Shown: one piece after another, positions 1-12,859 of the stretch
Layout of the letters: each line of letters begins with the position of its first letter
Position numbering within the stretch: position 1 is the first letter of the stretch
NCBI RefSeq assembly: GCF_002776525.5
Contig: NC_045434.1
Coordinates: 194,936,319 to 195,000,318, forward strand
DNA length: 64,000 nucleotides
Source of the DNA: Piliocolobus tephrosceles
Taxonomy: Eukaryota; Chordata; Mammalia; Primates; Cercopithecidae
Direction of reading: 5' to 3'
Made by a program: the position numbers and the translations under genes
Notes under the pieces: model-generated
Told to the model about the DNA's origin: nothing
The model's input: only the letters and a program-made list of their open reading frames with translations
Database searches by the model: none

Positions 1-26
1 AAAAAAAAAAAAAAAAAAAAAAAAAA
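1..26. repeat. A-run cut by window edge
   Basis: Twenty-six A residues begin the window. This is probably the tail of a retroposon lying mostly outside it. Confidence 0.6.
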
Positions 27-29
27 GAA

Positions 30-650
30 TCAACTCTGAATGGACATAAAGAACGTGGATCTCTGTGTCTCATGTTAATGCCGACCAGAGATCACCTGCC
101 GCAGAGGAGGTTTTACAGCCCGATGGCCAGGATGTCCCATCCTGTGGATGTCAGCCAGCCTCTAAACTTAGCCCCATTATTGCCTTGCAATAGACCTATG
201 AGTGTCTATTGCAAGGTAAGAATGGGGGTTAGAAATGAGTCCAACAACTTGGGCTCCCTCTCACCAAAACTGATCTGGCAATTGCCAAAATACAGCCAAT
301 CTTCCAGCAGCAGGTAGCAATATGGCAAAATTGCTCAATGAGAATAGCCAGCCATCTGGTGGCAGGTCAATTATTTCAGACCCCTTCCACTTGGGAGAAG
401 GCAATGATTCATCCTTACCGGAATTTCTATGTTTTCCAAATAGAGGTTGCATTTCTGACCCATAGTGCTTCAAGCATCACCAGCCAAAGGCTTTAAAGAA
501 TGCTCAGTTCATTACCTAGGGCCAGAGGACCCATCTTGAAACTCAAGATGTATCATGATGGCTACACGAACACAGGCTTCACTGGTCTTACCATATGCCC
601 ACGCCGCAGAAGCAGCCAGCCTGAGAGACAATGGAACAAAGTGACTTAAT
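30..650 (+). mobile_element. Decayed ERV-L-like pol (integrase) remnant
   Basis: This stretch resembles the integrase part of class III (ERV-L/HERV16-type) endogenous retroviral pol, as I remember it. Short blocks match around 355-400 (the region before the catalytic core) and 570-600. All three frames carry stops and frameshifts, so it encodes nothing. It lies about 330 bases upstream of the IFI6 ISRE cluster. The family assignment is by eye and could be wrong at subfamily level. Confidence 0.55.
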
Positions 651-734
651 TTCTAAAGTTCTGGGGGATTATAAACAGCATATGGTATGTCACATGACTA
701 CTGTGGGATTGGAAAAAGATCATGTAAATAGAGC

Positions 735-790
735 ATTTTGCACAGACCCTGGCATGCAGCAAGTGCTCAATAAATGGTAGGTGTTGTTTA
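735..790 (+). repeat. MIR-like fragment
   Basis: The stretch CTGGCATGCAGCAAGTGCTCAATAAATG is typical of the 3' part of MIR or L2 elements. Confidence 0.45.
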
Positions 791-986
791 TTAGTTGGAT
801 TGAAGGGTGAAAGGCCTATGTGCCCCAGGGGGAGCTGGTGATCAGGCTTCACTAAGCCCAGTATGGCCTTAGCTCTCACCATAGTGTGACATGCTTTGAA
901 TACCCTGAGGGGGTCCAAAAGTCCTGAGCTTGAAGTGTATTTTTCTGCCAGCAGGCAGCACACAAATGCTTCCGCTGGGCGGAGCT

Positions 987-1065
987 GGGAGAGAAATGAA
1001 ACTCTGCAGAGTGCAGGGGCTGGGAGAGAGGGGAAAACGAAACTGCAGAGTGCAGAAATAGAAAC
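987..1065 (+). promoter_or_regulatory. IFI6: IFI6 promoter ISRE cluster
   Basis: Two imperfect tandem units begin at 985 and 1020. The second carries a perfect ISRE, GGGAAAACGAAACT, at 1031-1044, matching GGGAAANNGAAACT. The first carries a degenerate copy, GAGAAATGAAACT, at 991-1003. A third GAAANNGAAAC match lies at 1055-1065. ISREs bind ISGF3 (STAT1-STAT2-IRF9) and IRFs, so this region should confer type I interferon induction. The human IFI6 (6-16) promoter is known for a tandem repeat that carries ISREs, and the position just upstream of exon 1 fits. Confidence 0.88.
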
Positions 1066-1117
1066 CCTGGCAGGGATTGGCTGCCTGGGGTGAGACGTGG
1101 GAGGATCCGCAAGTGAT

Positions 1118-1126
1118 GATAAAAAG
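1118..1126 (+). promoter_or_regulatory. IFI6: TATA-like element of IFI6
   Basis: GATAAAAAG lies about 75 bases after the perfect ISRE and just before the presumed exon 1. If it works as a TATA box, transcription would begin near 1145-1150. Confidence 0.5.
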
Positions 1127-1144
1127 CCAGCCTTCAGCCGGAGA

Positions 1145-1217
1145 ACCGTTTACTCGCCGCTGTGCCCATCTATCAGCAGGCTCCGGGCTGAAGATTGCTT
1201 CTCTTCTGTCCTCCAAG
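1145..1217 (+). other. IFI6: IFI6 exon 1 (5' UTR)
   Basis: This non-coding exon matches the human IFI6 leader as I remember it. It ends CTCCAAG at 1217, followed by the donor GTAAAC. The 5' boundary is inferred from the TATA-like element. It would splice to the acceptor at 3956. Confidence 0.75.
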
Positions 1218-1654
1218 GTAAACTCAGGAGCTATGAAGTGTGGGCATCAGCTGCCACCCTCTGCCACTCTGCCTGCCTGCCCGTAAATCTCATGTTCTGA
1301 GAGCCAGGAGGCCCCTTCTCCAGGGAGCAGCATCCCTGAGTCCCTTTTAGTGCCCTGGGCTGGGACTTGTCTAAGAGGATGGGTTGGAGATTTTAGGGAG
1401 ATTGGATACATGCCAAGAGGCATGAGACCCAGCTTACGGGTGCAATATCAGCGATCTGTGGCCTTAATCCTGTCACCTCTTGGAACCTTAATTGCTTCCT
1501 CTGTAAAAGGTAGGTTAAGTTGCCTTACCTGCTCAAAGGACTGGATGATTTTAGAAGCCCCTTTATTATAGGATCCAATGTGGCAGTGAGTTCATCTTTG
1601 AGGATAGATGAAGCCATCTGGAGTGGTTGTTAAAAATGTGGGCTTTGGGGCTGG

Positions 1655-2153
<499 letters not shown>

Positions 2154-2469
2154 CTTGAGAGGAGTTTCTTGTTTTTGTTTTTAATTTAAGGAAATGGCAT
2201 TGAGCTGACAAAGGTCGCGTTAGAGGTGAGTCTGAGGGCATACGCATTTTCCAGTTTTGTGGTATAAAGGAAAGAGCATAGGTTCTGAATTTTGACAGTC
2301 TTGAATGTATACCCACGTTGCACAATTTGCTGTGTGACCTTTATCCCTTGTGATATTGTAAAATATATTTTTTCATCCCCCAGTTGCTGGCATACAACTC
2401 CTAAAATCCTTGGAATCTTCAAAGTGATAAATATCTTTTGAGTGTTAACCGTCTAATAAGTTGAGTGAT

Positions 2470-3375
<906 letters not shown>

Positions 3376-3509
3376 GGAAACTGAGTTTCTTTTTCCACAC
3401 ACCCTTCTGTGCTTTCTTTGTGAAAAAAATTAAATTGATGTGAGGCCAATGTTTGGTGCCTGTAGATATTCAATGCATTGTAAGAATGAGTTTATCTTTA
3501 AAAAAAATT

Positions 3510-3715
3510 TTTTTTAAGCAAATTCTATGCCTCAGGCACTGTTCAAAGTGCCGGGGATACAGCATGGAACAGTTACTAAATTCACAAGTACCCTCTGAAA
3601 TAGGCTCTATTAATACCCTAATTTTAGAAATAAATAAACTGAAGCCAAGGGAAGCAAAGTACCCTAGTATCCTGCCCAAGGTCACTTGGGTACAAGGCCA
3701 AGAACAACCACAATC
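3510..3715 (-). repeat. MIR or L2-like fragment
   Basis: The blocks AAATAAACTGAAGCC and CCTGCCCAAGGTCAC are typical of a reverse-oriented MIR. Confidence 0.5.
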
Positions 3716-3956
3716 ATGATATTGACATCTGCTGAAAACACCGTGCGAATCCTCACACCCGCCGGTTGGGGCAGGGACATCTCTGCCTCTGATGCGGAGA
3801 GGAAACGGATTCCCGAGGCTCCTGAGAGGGATCCTGGATTCCGTTCACCGCACCTCGCTGCTTTTTACTGATTCAGTCGGAATTGGAAGGGAAAACAACG
3901 GAGCTGATGAGCTCCAAAAATGCTCCGGGGACCATCTCCCTCTCGCCTATTCGCAG

Positions 3957-3988
3957 GTCTAGTGACGGAGCCTGCGTGCGGCGCCACC
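3957..3988 (+). other. IFI6: IFI6 exon 2, 5' UTR part and start context
   Basis: The acceptor TTCGCAG ends at 3956. The leader continues for 32 bases to a strong start context, GCGCCACCATGC. Confidence 0.85.
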
Positions 3989-4058
3989 ATGCGGCAGAAG
4001 GCGGTATCGCTTTTCTTGTGCTACCTGCTGCTCTTCACTTGCAGCGGGGTGGAGGCAG
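3989..4058 (+). CDS. IFI6: IFI6 coding exon (leader peptide)
   Basis: Codes the hydrophobic N-terminus and ends in phase 1 after GAG GCA G. The first donor, GTGAGA, starts at 4059. Further donors follow every 12 bases. Confidence 0.9.
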
Positions 4059-6664
4059 GTGAGAATGCGGGTAAGGGTGCAGGTAAGGGGGCAGGTAAGG
4101 ATGCAGGTAAGGGTGCAGGTAAGGGGACAAGTAAGGAGGCAAATAAGGGTGCTGGGGGATGGGAGGAGTGTGGGATAAGGGAGAGAGTTTCAGGGTCCCG
4201 GGTGTAGACATTCTGGCGTGCTTCTGTAGAGACCCTGGCGTCCATTCCAATGGACAGTGCAGGGTTGGTGTTGCCAGAGTCCCGGATTCAAATCCCACTA
4301 CTCTGTTAATTCCTCCATCCTACCGAAATTTATTCAATGCTAGTTCTGTGCCAGGCTCGGCACCCAGGGAAAAGTGCCTTCCCCTCTGTGAGGCTCTCTG
4401 AGTAGGAGAGTGGTGGCCCCCGCCTCCAGGAGTGGTCCTGAGCATCAGACACAGAGTAGGGGACCCCTGCCTTCCACCCCAACACCCCCACTACGCTTTG
4501 TCTGCTCTCCTGCAGGCAAGAAAAAGCACTCGGAGAGCTCGGACAGCGACTCCGGGTTCTGGAAGGCCCTGACCTTCATGGCCATCGGAGGAGGTGGGTC
4601 TGGAGGGGGAGAATCTCGGGCGGGTGGGGCGGGCCTCTGCCGAGGGCGCTCCCTCACCCGCTCCTGTTCCTCCAGGACTTGCGGTCGCCGGGCTGCCCGC
4701 GCTGGGCTTCACTGGCGCCGGCATCGCAGCCAACTCGGTGGCTTCCTCGCTGATGAGCTGGTCTGCGATCATGAATGGGGGCGGCGTGCCCGCCGGGGGG
4801 CTGGTGGCCACGCTGCAGAGCCTCGGTGAGTGCGGGGCCTGGGCCCCTGGTAAAACGTTCTTTAATATTATTATTTTCATCATACATATGGGGAAACTGA
4901 GGCACTCAGGATTTAAGTAATTTACTCAAGCAATTAAGTAGTTTACCAGGAATTAAGTGATTATTTATTTATTTTGAGACGGAGTCTGGCTGTGTCACCA
5001 AGGCAGGCTGAAGTGCAGTGGTGTGATCTCACTCACTACAACCTCCGCCTCCTGGGTTCAAGCGATTTTCCTACCACAGCCTCCCAAGTAGCTGGAATTA
5101 CACGCGCCCGCCACCACGCCCGGCTAATTTTTGTATTTTTAGTAGAGATGGAGTTTCACCGTGTTGGCCAGGCTGGCCTCAAACTCCTGACCTCAGCTGA
5201 TCCGCCCGTCTCGGAGTCCCAAAGTGCTGGGATTACAGGTGTGAGTCACTATGCCCAGCCAGGAATTAAGTAATTTACTCAAGTCTCTCTGCTAGTTTAG
5301 ACCAGAGCCTAGATTCTGACCCAGTCAGTATGATGCCAGAAACCCCATTCTCAGTCTCAAAGGCTGGGTGCCTCACTGATGCTTTGGCCAAATCACAACA
5401 AGCCTCAGTTCTCTCAGCGGTGCGTTGGGGTGATCATCCTCAGTTTAACATTTTTTGAATCTGCTCAATCTCAGAGACCACAGTAGCAGAGAAATGTAGT
5501 AGAGTAACTCAAATCAATCTCACACCAAACGTGGTCTTGACTTGCACTTTTTGAACACCATGGAGGGAACAGATACAGAGCTCACAGTGACTCTTCTGTC
5601 TATCGATTGATCAATCTATTGATCTATTTATCCTAGATAAAGGTCAAAACAAGGTCTCACACTGCCAGGTTGGAATGCAGTGCATGATCACAGTTCACAG
5701 CAGCCTGGAACTCCCAGGTTCAAGCTATCCTCCTGCCTCAGACTCCCAAGTAGCTGGGACTACAGGCGCATACCGCCACCACGCCAGATTTTTTTTTTTT
5801 AGAGACAGGGTCTCATTGTGTTACCCAGGATGGTCTTGAATTCCTGGGCTCAAGCAATCCTCCCACTTTAGCCTCCCAAAGTGGGAGATTGCAGGCATGA
5901 GCCACTGTGCCGGCCCAGAGCGACTCATAAAAAATGGCCTCACTTCCCTCTCTATCCTGTCTCCCCACCCCACCCCCACCACTCTCTCACTCTGAGGCCT
6001 CCAAACTCCTGCAGAAAACCTGCCCCCAACAAACTTCCCTCTCTGCCTTTCTGAACCTTGCATCTTCTCTTCTCTCAATTCTGAATGGCAAAAGCCCAAA
6101 GAATCAGCCCAAAATAAGAGAGCCCTGCTCAGAGGGGGCCACACCCCTACAATGGGAGGGGAAGAGTGTGGAGGAGCCCAGGGACACCTCTGGGCTATAA
6201 AATAGTTGTCCTCTCACATGCCACATAGCTGTGACAAGATTAAATGATCCCTGGCTTGTGAACCCCCCACACCCACACAGGGCTCCATGAAGGTGGCTGT
6301 TGGCATGATTAATAACATGGTGTTTCCATGGCAGACATCAAGTGAAGGAGCCATTATTTTTGCCTTTTTCATCACAGAAACACATCTCTGATGTGGGATG
6401 TCAAGGCAAGGTAAAAATGGGACTCACTTTGTGGTAGTGCCATCCCCTCTCAGGGCCTCTGTTTCTCCATCTAGAAATGAGGAGTTGGACTCAACCAATG
6501 GTTTCCAGACATCTGGATTCCCGGGCCTGGCGCTTGGGCCCCGCTGACTCATCTGTGTTTGCTTTACAGGGGCTGCCGGCAGCAGCGTCACCATGGGCAA
6601 AATAGGTGCCCTGATCGGCTACACCACCCACAAGTATCTCAATAGTGAGGAGGATGAAGAGTAG
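3989..6664 (+). CDS. IFI6: IFI6, interferon alpha-inducible protein 6 (G1P3, 6-16)
   Basis: Four coding segments (3989-4058, 4516-4593, 4676-4825, 6570-6664) join in phase to 393 bases, giving 130 residues, the human length as I recall it. The start at 3989 has a strong Kozak context. The protein opens with a hydrophobic leader (about residues 1-23, [16 protein letters not shown]), then a short charged Ser/Asp stretch, then the Gly/Ala-rich hydrophobic core of the ISG12/IFI6 family (about 40-115). It ends in an acidic tail, SEEDEE. The family sits in mitochondrial or ER membranes. Human IFI6 is reported to be anti-apoptotic and to restrict flavivirus replication at the ER. Alternative donors in the 12-base repeat after 4058 could add four residues per unit. 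The frame is intact. The upstream ISREs predict induction by type I interferon. Confidence 0.95.
4059..4154 (+). repeat. IFI6: 12-base tandem repeat of splice donors
   Basis: Eight consecutive 12-base units follow the first coding exon. Units start at 4059, 4071, 4083, 4095, 4107, 4119, 4131 and 4143. The first seven begin with GT (one GTGAGA, six GTAAGG) and the eighth has mutated to AT. Each unit is open in frame and would add four residues of the Gly-Lys-Gly-Ala type if read as exon. A similar repeat with alternative splicing is known in human IFI6. Confidence 0.95.
4516..4593 (+). CDS. IFI6: IFI6 coding exon (Ser/Asp stretch, core start)
   Basis: Acceptor CTCCTGCAG ends at 4515; donor GTGGGT starts at 4594. 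Phase 1 in and out. Codes [16 protein letters not shown] and the start of the hydrophobic core. Confidence 0.92.
4676..4825 (+). CDS. IFI6: IFI6 coding exon (hydrophobic core)
   Basis: Acceptor CCTCCAG ends at 4675; donor GTGAGT starts at 4826. Codes the Gly/Ala-rich membrane core, including [17 protein letters not shown]. Confidence 0.93.
4860..5335 (-). repeat. MIR split by an Alu
   Basis: The block GGGGAAACTGAGGCACTCAG before the Alu and AAGTCTCTCTGCTAG after it form one reverse-oriented MIR. Confidence 0.6.
4959..5260 (-). repeat. Alu (-)
   Basis: Full-length Alu in IFI6 intron 4. AGGAATTAAGT is duplicated exactly at 4948-4958 and 5261-5271. Confidence 0.95.
5630..5915 (-). repeat. Old Alu (-)
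   Basis: Diverged AluJ-like element in IFI6 intron 4, with the core CAAGTAGCTGGGACTACAGGCG. Confidence 0.85.
6570..6664 (+). CDS. IFI6: IFI6 last coding exon
   Basis: Acceptor GCTTTACAG ends at 6569. Codes the last 31 residues, ending SEEDEE and TAG at 6662-6664. Confidence 0.93.
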
Positions 6665-6985
6665 CCAGCAGCTCCCAGAACCTCTTCTTCCTTCTTAGCC
6701 TAACTCTTCCAGTTAGGATCTAGAACTTTGCCTTTTTTTTTTTTTTTTTTTTTTTTGAGATGGGTTCTCACTATGTTGTCCAGGCTAGAGTGCAGTGGCT
6801 ATTCACAGATGCGATCACAGTGCCCTACAGCCTCCAGCTCCTAGCCTCAAGTGATCCTCCTGTCTCAACCTCCCAAGCAGGATTACAAGCATGTGCCACC
6901 CATGCCCAGTATCCAGAACTTTCTCTATCACTGTCCCCAACAACCTAGATAAGAAAACAGAATAAACTTCTTCCAGAAAACACTT
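6665..6985 (+). other. IFI6: IFI6 3' UTR and poly(A) signal
   Basis: The 3' UTR contains an antisense Alu-derived piece (6733-6909), which the human transcript also carries as I recall. AATAAA lies at 6961-6966. Cleavage is expected about 15-20 bases later. Confidence 0.85.
6733..6909 (-). repeat. Partial Alu (-) inside IFI6 3' UTR
   Basis: A T-run and a shortened, old Alu arm. Near-repeats TCTAGAACTTT and TCCAGAACTTT flank it. Confidence 0.85.
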
Positions 6986-7109
6986 TGTCCTGCCGTCAAT
7001 CATGTTTGCAGTGAGAAACCCAAACAGTCTGGCTCTGGCCTGTGCCATCCACACACCTCCATTCCCATTTTCACTTTGAGTCAACCACAGCTCCCGGAAC
7101 ACAACAAGT

Positions 7110-7260
7110 TGATTTTGTTTCTGGGCCTTAGCAAATGTTGGTCTCTCTACCCAGAATGTCTTCAGAAGCTCATGTGCCTGAAAAACTCCCTTCTGTCCTT
7201 CCAGCCTCAGTTCAGACATCCCCTTCTCTGGACTCCTGCCCAGCAGGGCCTCCTGTTTAA
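7110..7260 (+). repeat. L2-like fragment
   Basis: The order of CTACCCAGAATGTCTTC, AAAAACTCCCTTCTG and CAGTTCAGACATCCCCTTCTC follows the L2 3' end. Confidence 0.45.
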
Positions 7261-8220
7261 ATGGACAGACTCGATTCCACAGGGTGCTTGGGGAGGCAGA
7301 ACTCAGTTTCTTCTCACTGAGAGAAGCTTCCAGGTACTTCTCTGATTAGGCAGAGATGGAGAAGCCAGGTCTCCATTTTCTCAAGAAGTGCTAGTGATCA
7401 CCCTCAGATGGAGAATAAAGTCAGCCCTTTGCTCTGGGGAAAGGGTGTAGCAGCAGCTTTTCGAGGGCTCAGCAAGGCCCCTGTTTCCTCATAGGACTCT
7501 GGGGATAGGGAGAACAGTTTGCGTATGGAGTTCATAGCCCTTCTGAATAGGAAGGAAAGGACAACCCAAACACATAGGAAGCATTCCGTAAATGTCAGTT
7601 ATGATTGATTAAGGACTTGCCTAAAACAAAGAGGAAACAGCCAAGTGACAACCAGGAATGAGATCATGTGACTTTGGACTCAGGGTTTACTCTCTGGGGC
7701 TCACAGACCATATTCTTCGTTTCTTCCAAAGGTGGCACCAAATTAGGGTCTTTGCCCTTAGAAGAAGCCCCCTCCACTTATTCCCTTGGACAGCATCAAG
7801 GCCAGAGAGATGGACAGCTCTGCCCCGGAATTTTAGATCTGAGGCCTCAGCAGTCCTCAGGCTGAATGACACTGGAAATGACCAGTTCTTTATAGGGAGA
7901 TGCCACCTTCCCCAGGATCCCTTGGGACCGGCCTGTGCAGGATAACTCCTTGCCTTCATTCTTCAAGTGATGGTGGGGGCCAAGGACACCACAGTGGATG
8001 GAACCCAGTTCCTACCTACTTGGGGCTTATGGTGCACTGAGGACCCCACCTTTTCCTTCCCTGTCACCACCTCCCCACCCCTATCTCCTTTCACCCACCC
8101 TCACCCTTGCCAGCTTTCAGGGACCACAATCATCCCATCTACAAAGCCTGTGGCAGAAGGGTGAACACACACCAGAATTCACTATCAGAAGTCGAGAGAT
8201 GCTCAACGCACTTTTAAGTA
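7261..8220. other. Intergenic DNA downstream of IFI6
   Basis: Mostly unique sequence. A 95-codon open frame at 7658-7945 has no motif I recognise and no splice or promoter context, so I call no gene. Confidence 0.5.
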
Positions 8221-8221
8221 A

Positions 8222-9528
<1,307 letters not shown>

Positions 9529-9699
9529 CTAGAATGTCTTGCTCAAGTGCTCAAGTTAGGAGTGTCTTGCTCTTAAATAAAATATTTTAATCTAGGGATT
9601 TCTTTGTTCTTTAAGAGCCTTTCAGGACCCCCATACCCTTGAATCACCTTTCTCCCGGTAGGGGCACTCACAATTTCATGGGGCTATGTGCCGATCTGA

Positions 9700-9713
9700 C
9701 CACCAGGTGGCAG
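9700..9713 (+). promoter_or_regulatory. Candidate CTCF site
   Basis: CCACCAGGTGGCAG matches the core CTCF consensus CCASYAGRKGGCRS at all 14 positions. It is in non-repeat DNA. Occupancy is not shown by sequence alone. Confidence 0.5.
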
Positions 9714-9719
9714 TACAGT

Positions 9720-10469
9720 CCTATCTTGGAATCCATCAGCCCTCATCAGCCTTGAGCAGCTCCACAATTACCAACAGCCCTCCCTGGGGCAGGCCCCACC
9801 AAGGTTAGCTAGAGACGGAAATGAATAGACCTTGCCCCTGCTCAGTAGCAGGAGCTTCTGAAGCTCACGAGTGGTCCATCAGAGAATCCTTCCAGGGCCC
9901 ACCTCCTCCTCTCTTCTCCAAGTCCTCAGTCCTACAATTTGGGGATCTCCAAACTCCCGAGCACAGCACTCAGGATTCTCTGCAGTCAGGTCTCACCTCC
10001 AGGCTCACTGCCTGCGCTCCCAGACCCGAGTCACAAGGATGAAAGTTAACGAGAGGAGCACGCCACACGCACTTCTTGGCTGGGCAGCGGAGGGGGATGC
10101 TGGGAATGAGGCATCACTAGATTCTGCCTGGAAAGGGGGGTCTGGGCCAGCCGAGGGCCTGGGGCAACAGTAGCTGGAGGCTGCTGAGGCAGGGGAGGCC
10201 TGTGGCTTCCTGTGAGGAACAGAGGAGCCACTTCCTTTAAGCAGATGGCTGGGGGAGGGGTGGAAGATGAGGGAGCATGAGCTTCCTGGCTTAGAGGGAG
10301 GAAAAGGGGTCCCAGGAAGGCCCCCTGAAAGGCCCACAACAGCCTTCTCTTTCCCTCCTTCTGGGTCTCCATGGAACAGACAGCTGAGACAAGGTAAGGT
10401 CACAATTGTGAAGTTCTGTGCCGTGAAGCCACAGAAAGGATAGTCAGGTTAGGAGACAGGCTCATTTGT
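9720..10469. other. Intergenic unique DNA
   Basis: No repeat or gene recognised. Open frames of about 100-130 codons overlap on both strands with no motif, so I treat them as chance. Confidence 0.45.
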
Positions 10470-10589
10470 AAAGGCCAGTAAAGAAATGGAGCCTTGGTTA
10501 TTCGAACAAGCAAGTCCATGCACCTACCCCCTAGTATCCAAGTCCCAGTCTCCAGTCTCAGAACCCAGCCCCAGAAGTCCAGCCCCAAG
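10470..10589 (+). repeat. Local duplication, copy 1
   Basis: Similar to 11671-11791. Both open with GCCAGTAAAGA, continue through a TTGG-TCCAAG-like block and end in CCAAGT/CCCAGC-rich runs. See the separate finding. Confidence 0.6.
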
Positions 10590-10704
10590 TACTTGGCCTC
10601 AAATATCCAGCTCCCATTTCCCCGCTCCAAGCACCACTTCCCAGAGAAACATCCAGTGCCAAGTCAGAAGCTGGCAGGAGCCCAGTGGTTCATTATCTGT
10701 GTGA

Positions 10705-10900
<196 letters not shown>

Positions 10901-11180
10901 TTTTTGTTGTTGTTGTTTTCATTTTGTTTTTTTGTTTGTTTTTTAGATGGAGTCTCACTGTCACCCAGGCTGGAGTGCAATGGTGCGATGGCGCGATCTT
11001 GGCTCACTGCAACCTCCACCTCCTGGGTTGAAGCGAGTCTGCTGCCTCAGCCTCCTGAGTAGCTGGGTATGCGCCACCATGCCCGGATAATTTTTGTATG
11101 TTTAGTAGCGACGGGGTTTTGCCATGTTGGCCAGGCTGGTCTTGAACTCCTGACTTTAGGTGATCCGCCTGCCTCAGCCT
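10901..11180 (-). repeat. Alu (-), truncated
   Basis: Alu with a GTTGTT/TTTG-rich tail. It ends short, in the left arm at GCCTCAGCCTGACC. Confidence 0.88.
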
Positions 11181-11317
11181 GACCACAAATTCTTGATGAA
11201 CCAGTAGAGTTTGACTCCCAGCCACCCACAGCTACCAGGGCACAGCGTGGTTTAGCTGCTCCAGGTTCTGATCTGCAGAAGGGGTAGAGGTCTTCACTCA
11301 GCCATGATCACTCATCC

Positions 11318-11600
11318 TTGGAATCCACCAAACTAAGCCCATTTCTCCTTCAATCTTTCACACTTGGGTCAAAGGCACCTCCAGGCATGCGGGTGCCTGG
11401 GCCAGACACCTGCCCAAAGGCTTTTCCCCCTAACTTTTCAATGATGGCTTCTTCTGCAGTCTTCGGTTTTCACTCAAATGTCACCTCCTCAGAGAAGCCC
11501 TCCCTGACCACCTACTTTAAAATTGCCTCCTTGTTTCTCTCTACCACAGTAATTGCCAACTTGTCTGCCCTTCGGAATCACCTGAGAGCTTAAAATTATA
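11318..11600 (+). repeat. L2 3' fragment
   Basis: TCAAATGTCACCTCCTCAGAGAAGCCCTCCCTGACCAC is the classic L2 3' sequence (11472-11509). Confidence 0.75.
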
Positions 11601-11670
11601 CTGATACCTGTGTCTCACTCACGGTGTGGGAACAGCTTGCTCTAGCATGTCACTCTTTTAATTTTCTGTA

Positions 11671-11791
11671 TAAAGCCAGTAAAGACATAGAGACTTGGTG
11701 ACTCCAAGAAGTAGGCCCAAGTACCCAACCCCAAGTACCCAAGTCCAAGTCCTCAGCCTCAGAGCCCAGCTCCAAACACCCAGGTCCAAAG
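11671..11791 (+). repeat. Local duplication, copy 2
   Basis: Second copy of the element at 10470. It carries a short internal repeat of CCAAGTACCC. Confidence 0.6.
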
Positions 11792-11794
11792 GTT

Positions 11795-12000
11795 TACATA
11801 TATTAACTCTTTTCATCGTTGCGATAATTCTCTCAGGTGTTCTTAGGATCTGCACTTTACAGATGAAGAGATCAAGGTACAAAGAGGTTAAGTAACTTCC
11901 CTAAGGCAAGCAGCTAGCAAGTGACAGGACAAGGATTTGAACCAAGAGTCTGCCTCTGTAGAATAGTGCCTGGCATCCAGAGGGGCTCAATAAATAATTG
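11795..12000 (-). repeat. MIR (-) plus L2/MIR tail
   Basis: The pattern TTTACAGATGAAGAGATC, GAGGTTAAGTAACTT, CAGCTAGCAAGTGACAG is a reverse MIR. It is followed by GTGCCTGGCATCCAG and AATAAATAATTG. Confidence 0.75.
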
Positions 12001-12239
12001 TTCAATGAATAAATGACTTAATCTTAACTCCCTCTGCCTCACCCACCCCCATTTTCAATCCATCAACCCGCCTGCCTGAGGACTGTATCTTCTAATTATT
12101 TATTGAGTCTGTTCATGTCCCACCCGCAGTAGCCTCCCTCTCATCTAGTTTACTACCTTCCATGCTGGAGGGTACCTCCTAGGTATCACTGTGTCCACTC
12201 TTACTCCCATGTCCACTCCTGTCTATTCTCCACACAGAG

Positions 12240-12780
12240 GTAGGGAGATTTTAAAACACTAAGTATCCAGTGACTGCCCATAGCACTTAGAAGAAAATTC
12301 TATTTCCTTACTATGGCCTCCAAGGTCTTAAATAATTCGCTCCCCTAAACCTCCAGAGCTTCATCTCACTCCATTTCCTTTCCCTTATTTTCCAGCCTGC
12401 TAGCCTCATTGCCTTTGCACAAGCTCTTCCCTCTGCATGGAACACTTGTTGCTTCAGGAGTCGGCTCGATGTAACTTCTCCAGGGACCTGAGCCCCAATC
12501 CAAATTAGACACCTGGTTATTGTAGCAGCCTGTATCTATCTCCCCGTCCCAGAATTAATCATGACTGCAATAAAAAAGATGGCATGAGCATTTGTTACCA
12601 TCAGGCTTCTGCCCTAGATTATGAGCTCCCTGAGGACAAGCAGAGGGTTCATCTTTCTTTATAGCCAGAGCCCAGCACAGCGCCTGGCACACAGGAGGTG
12701 CCCAATTACTTTGGCTGAGTGGATAGACATACAATACAGACGGACGGATAAATGGCTGGAAGAGGAGTGATTGAATAAAT
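12240..12780 (+). repeat. L2 fragment
   Basis: CCTTTGCACAAGCTCTTCCCTCTGCATGGAAC, TATGAGCTCCCTGAGGAC and GCGCCTGGCACACAGGAGGTGC follow the L2 3' order. Confidence 0.75.
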
Positions 12781-12859
12781 ACATTTCAAAATGCCCTGGC
12801 TGCGTTTCTTAGAGCAGTTATAATGCGCGCAATTCCCATGGGAGTTATTTTCACCCTTT

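Noticed and set aside
4021..4298. Pro/Leu-rich minus-strand frames opposite the IFI6 repeat
   Set aside because: They are antisense translations of the 12-base donor repeat.
7658..7945. 95-codon plus-strand open frame downstream of IFI6
   Set aside because: No start context, splice site, domain or repeat explanation. Probably chance.
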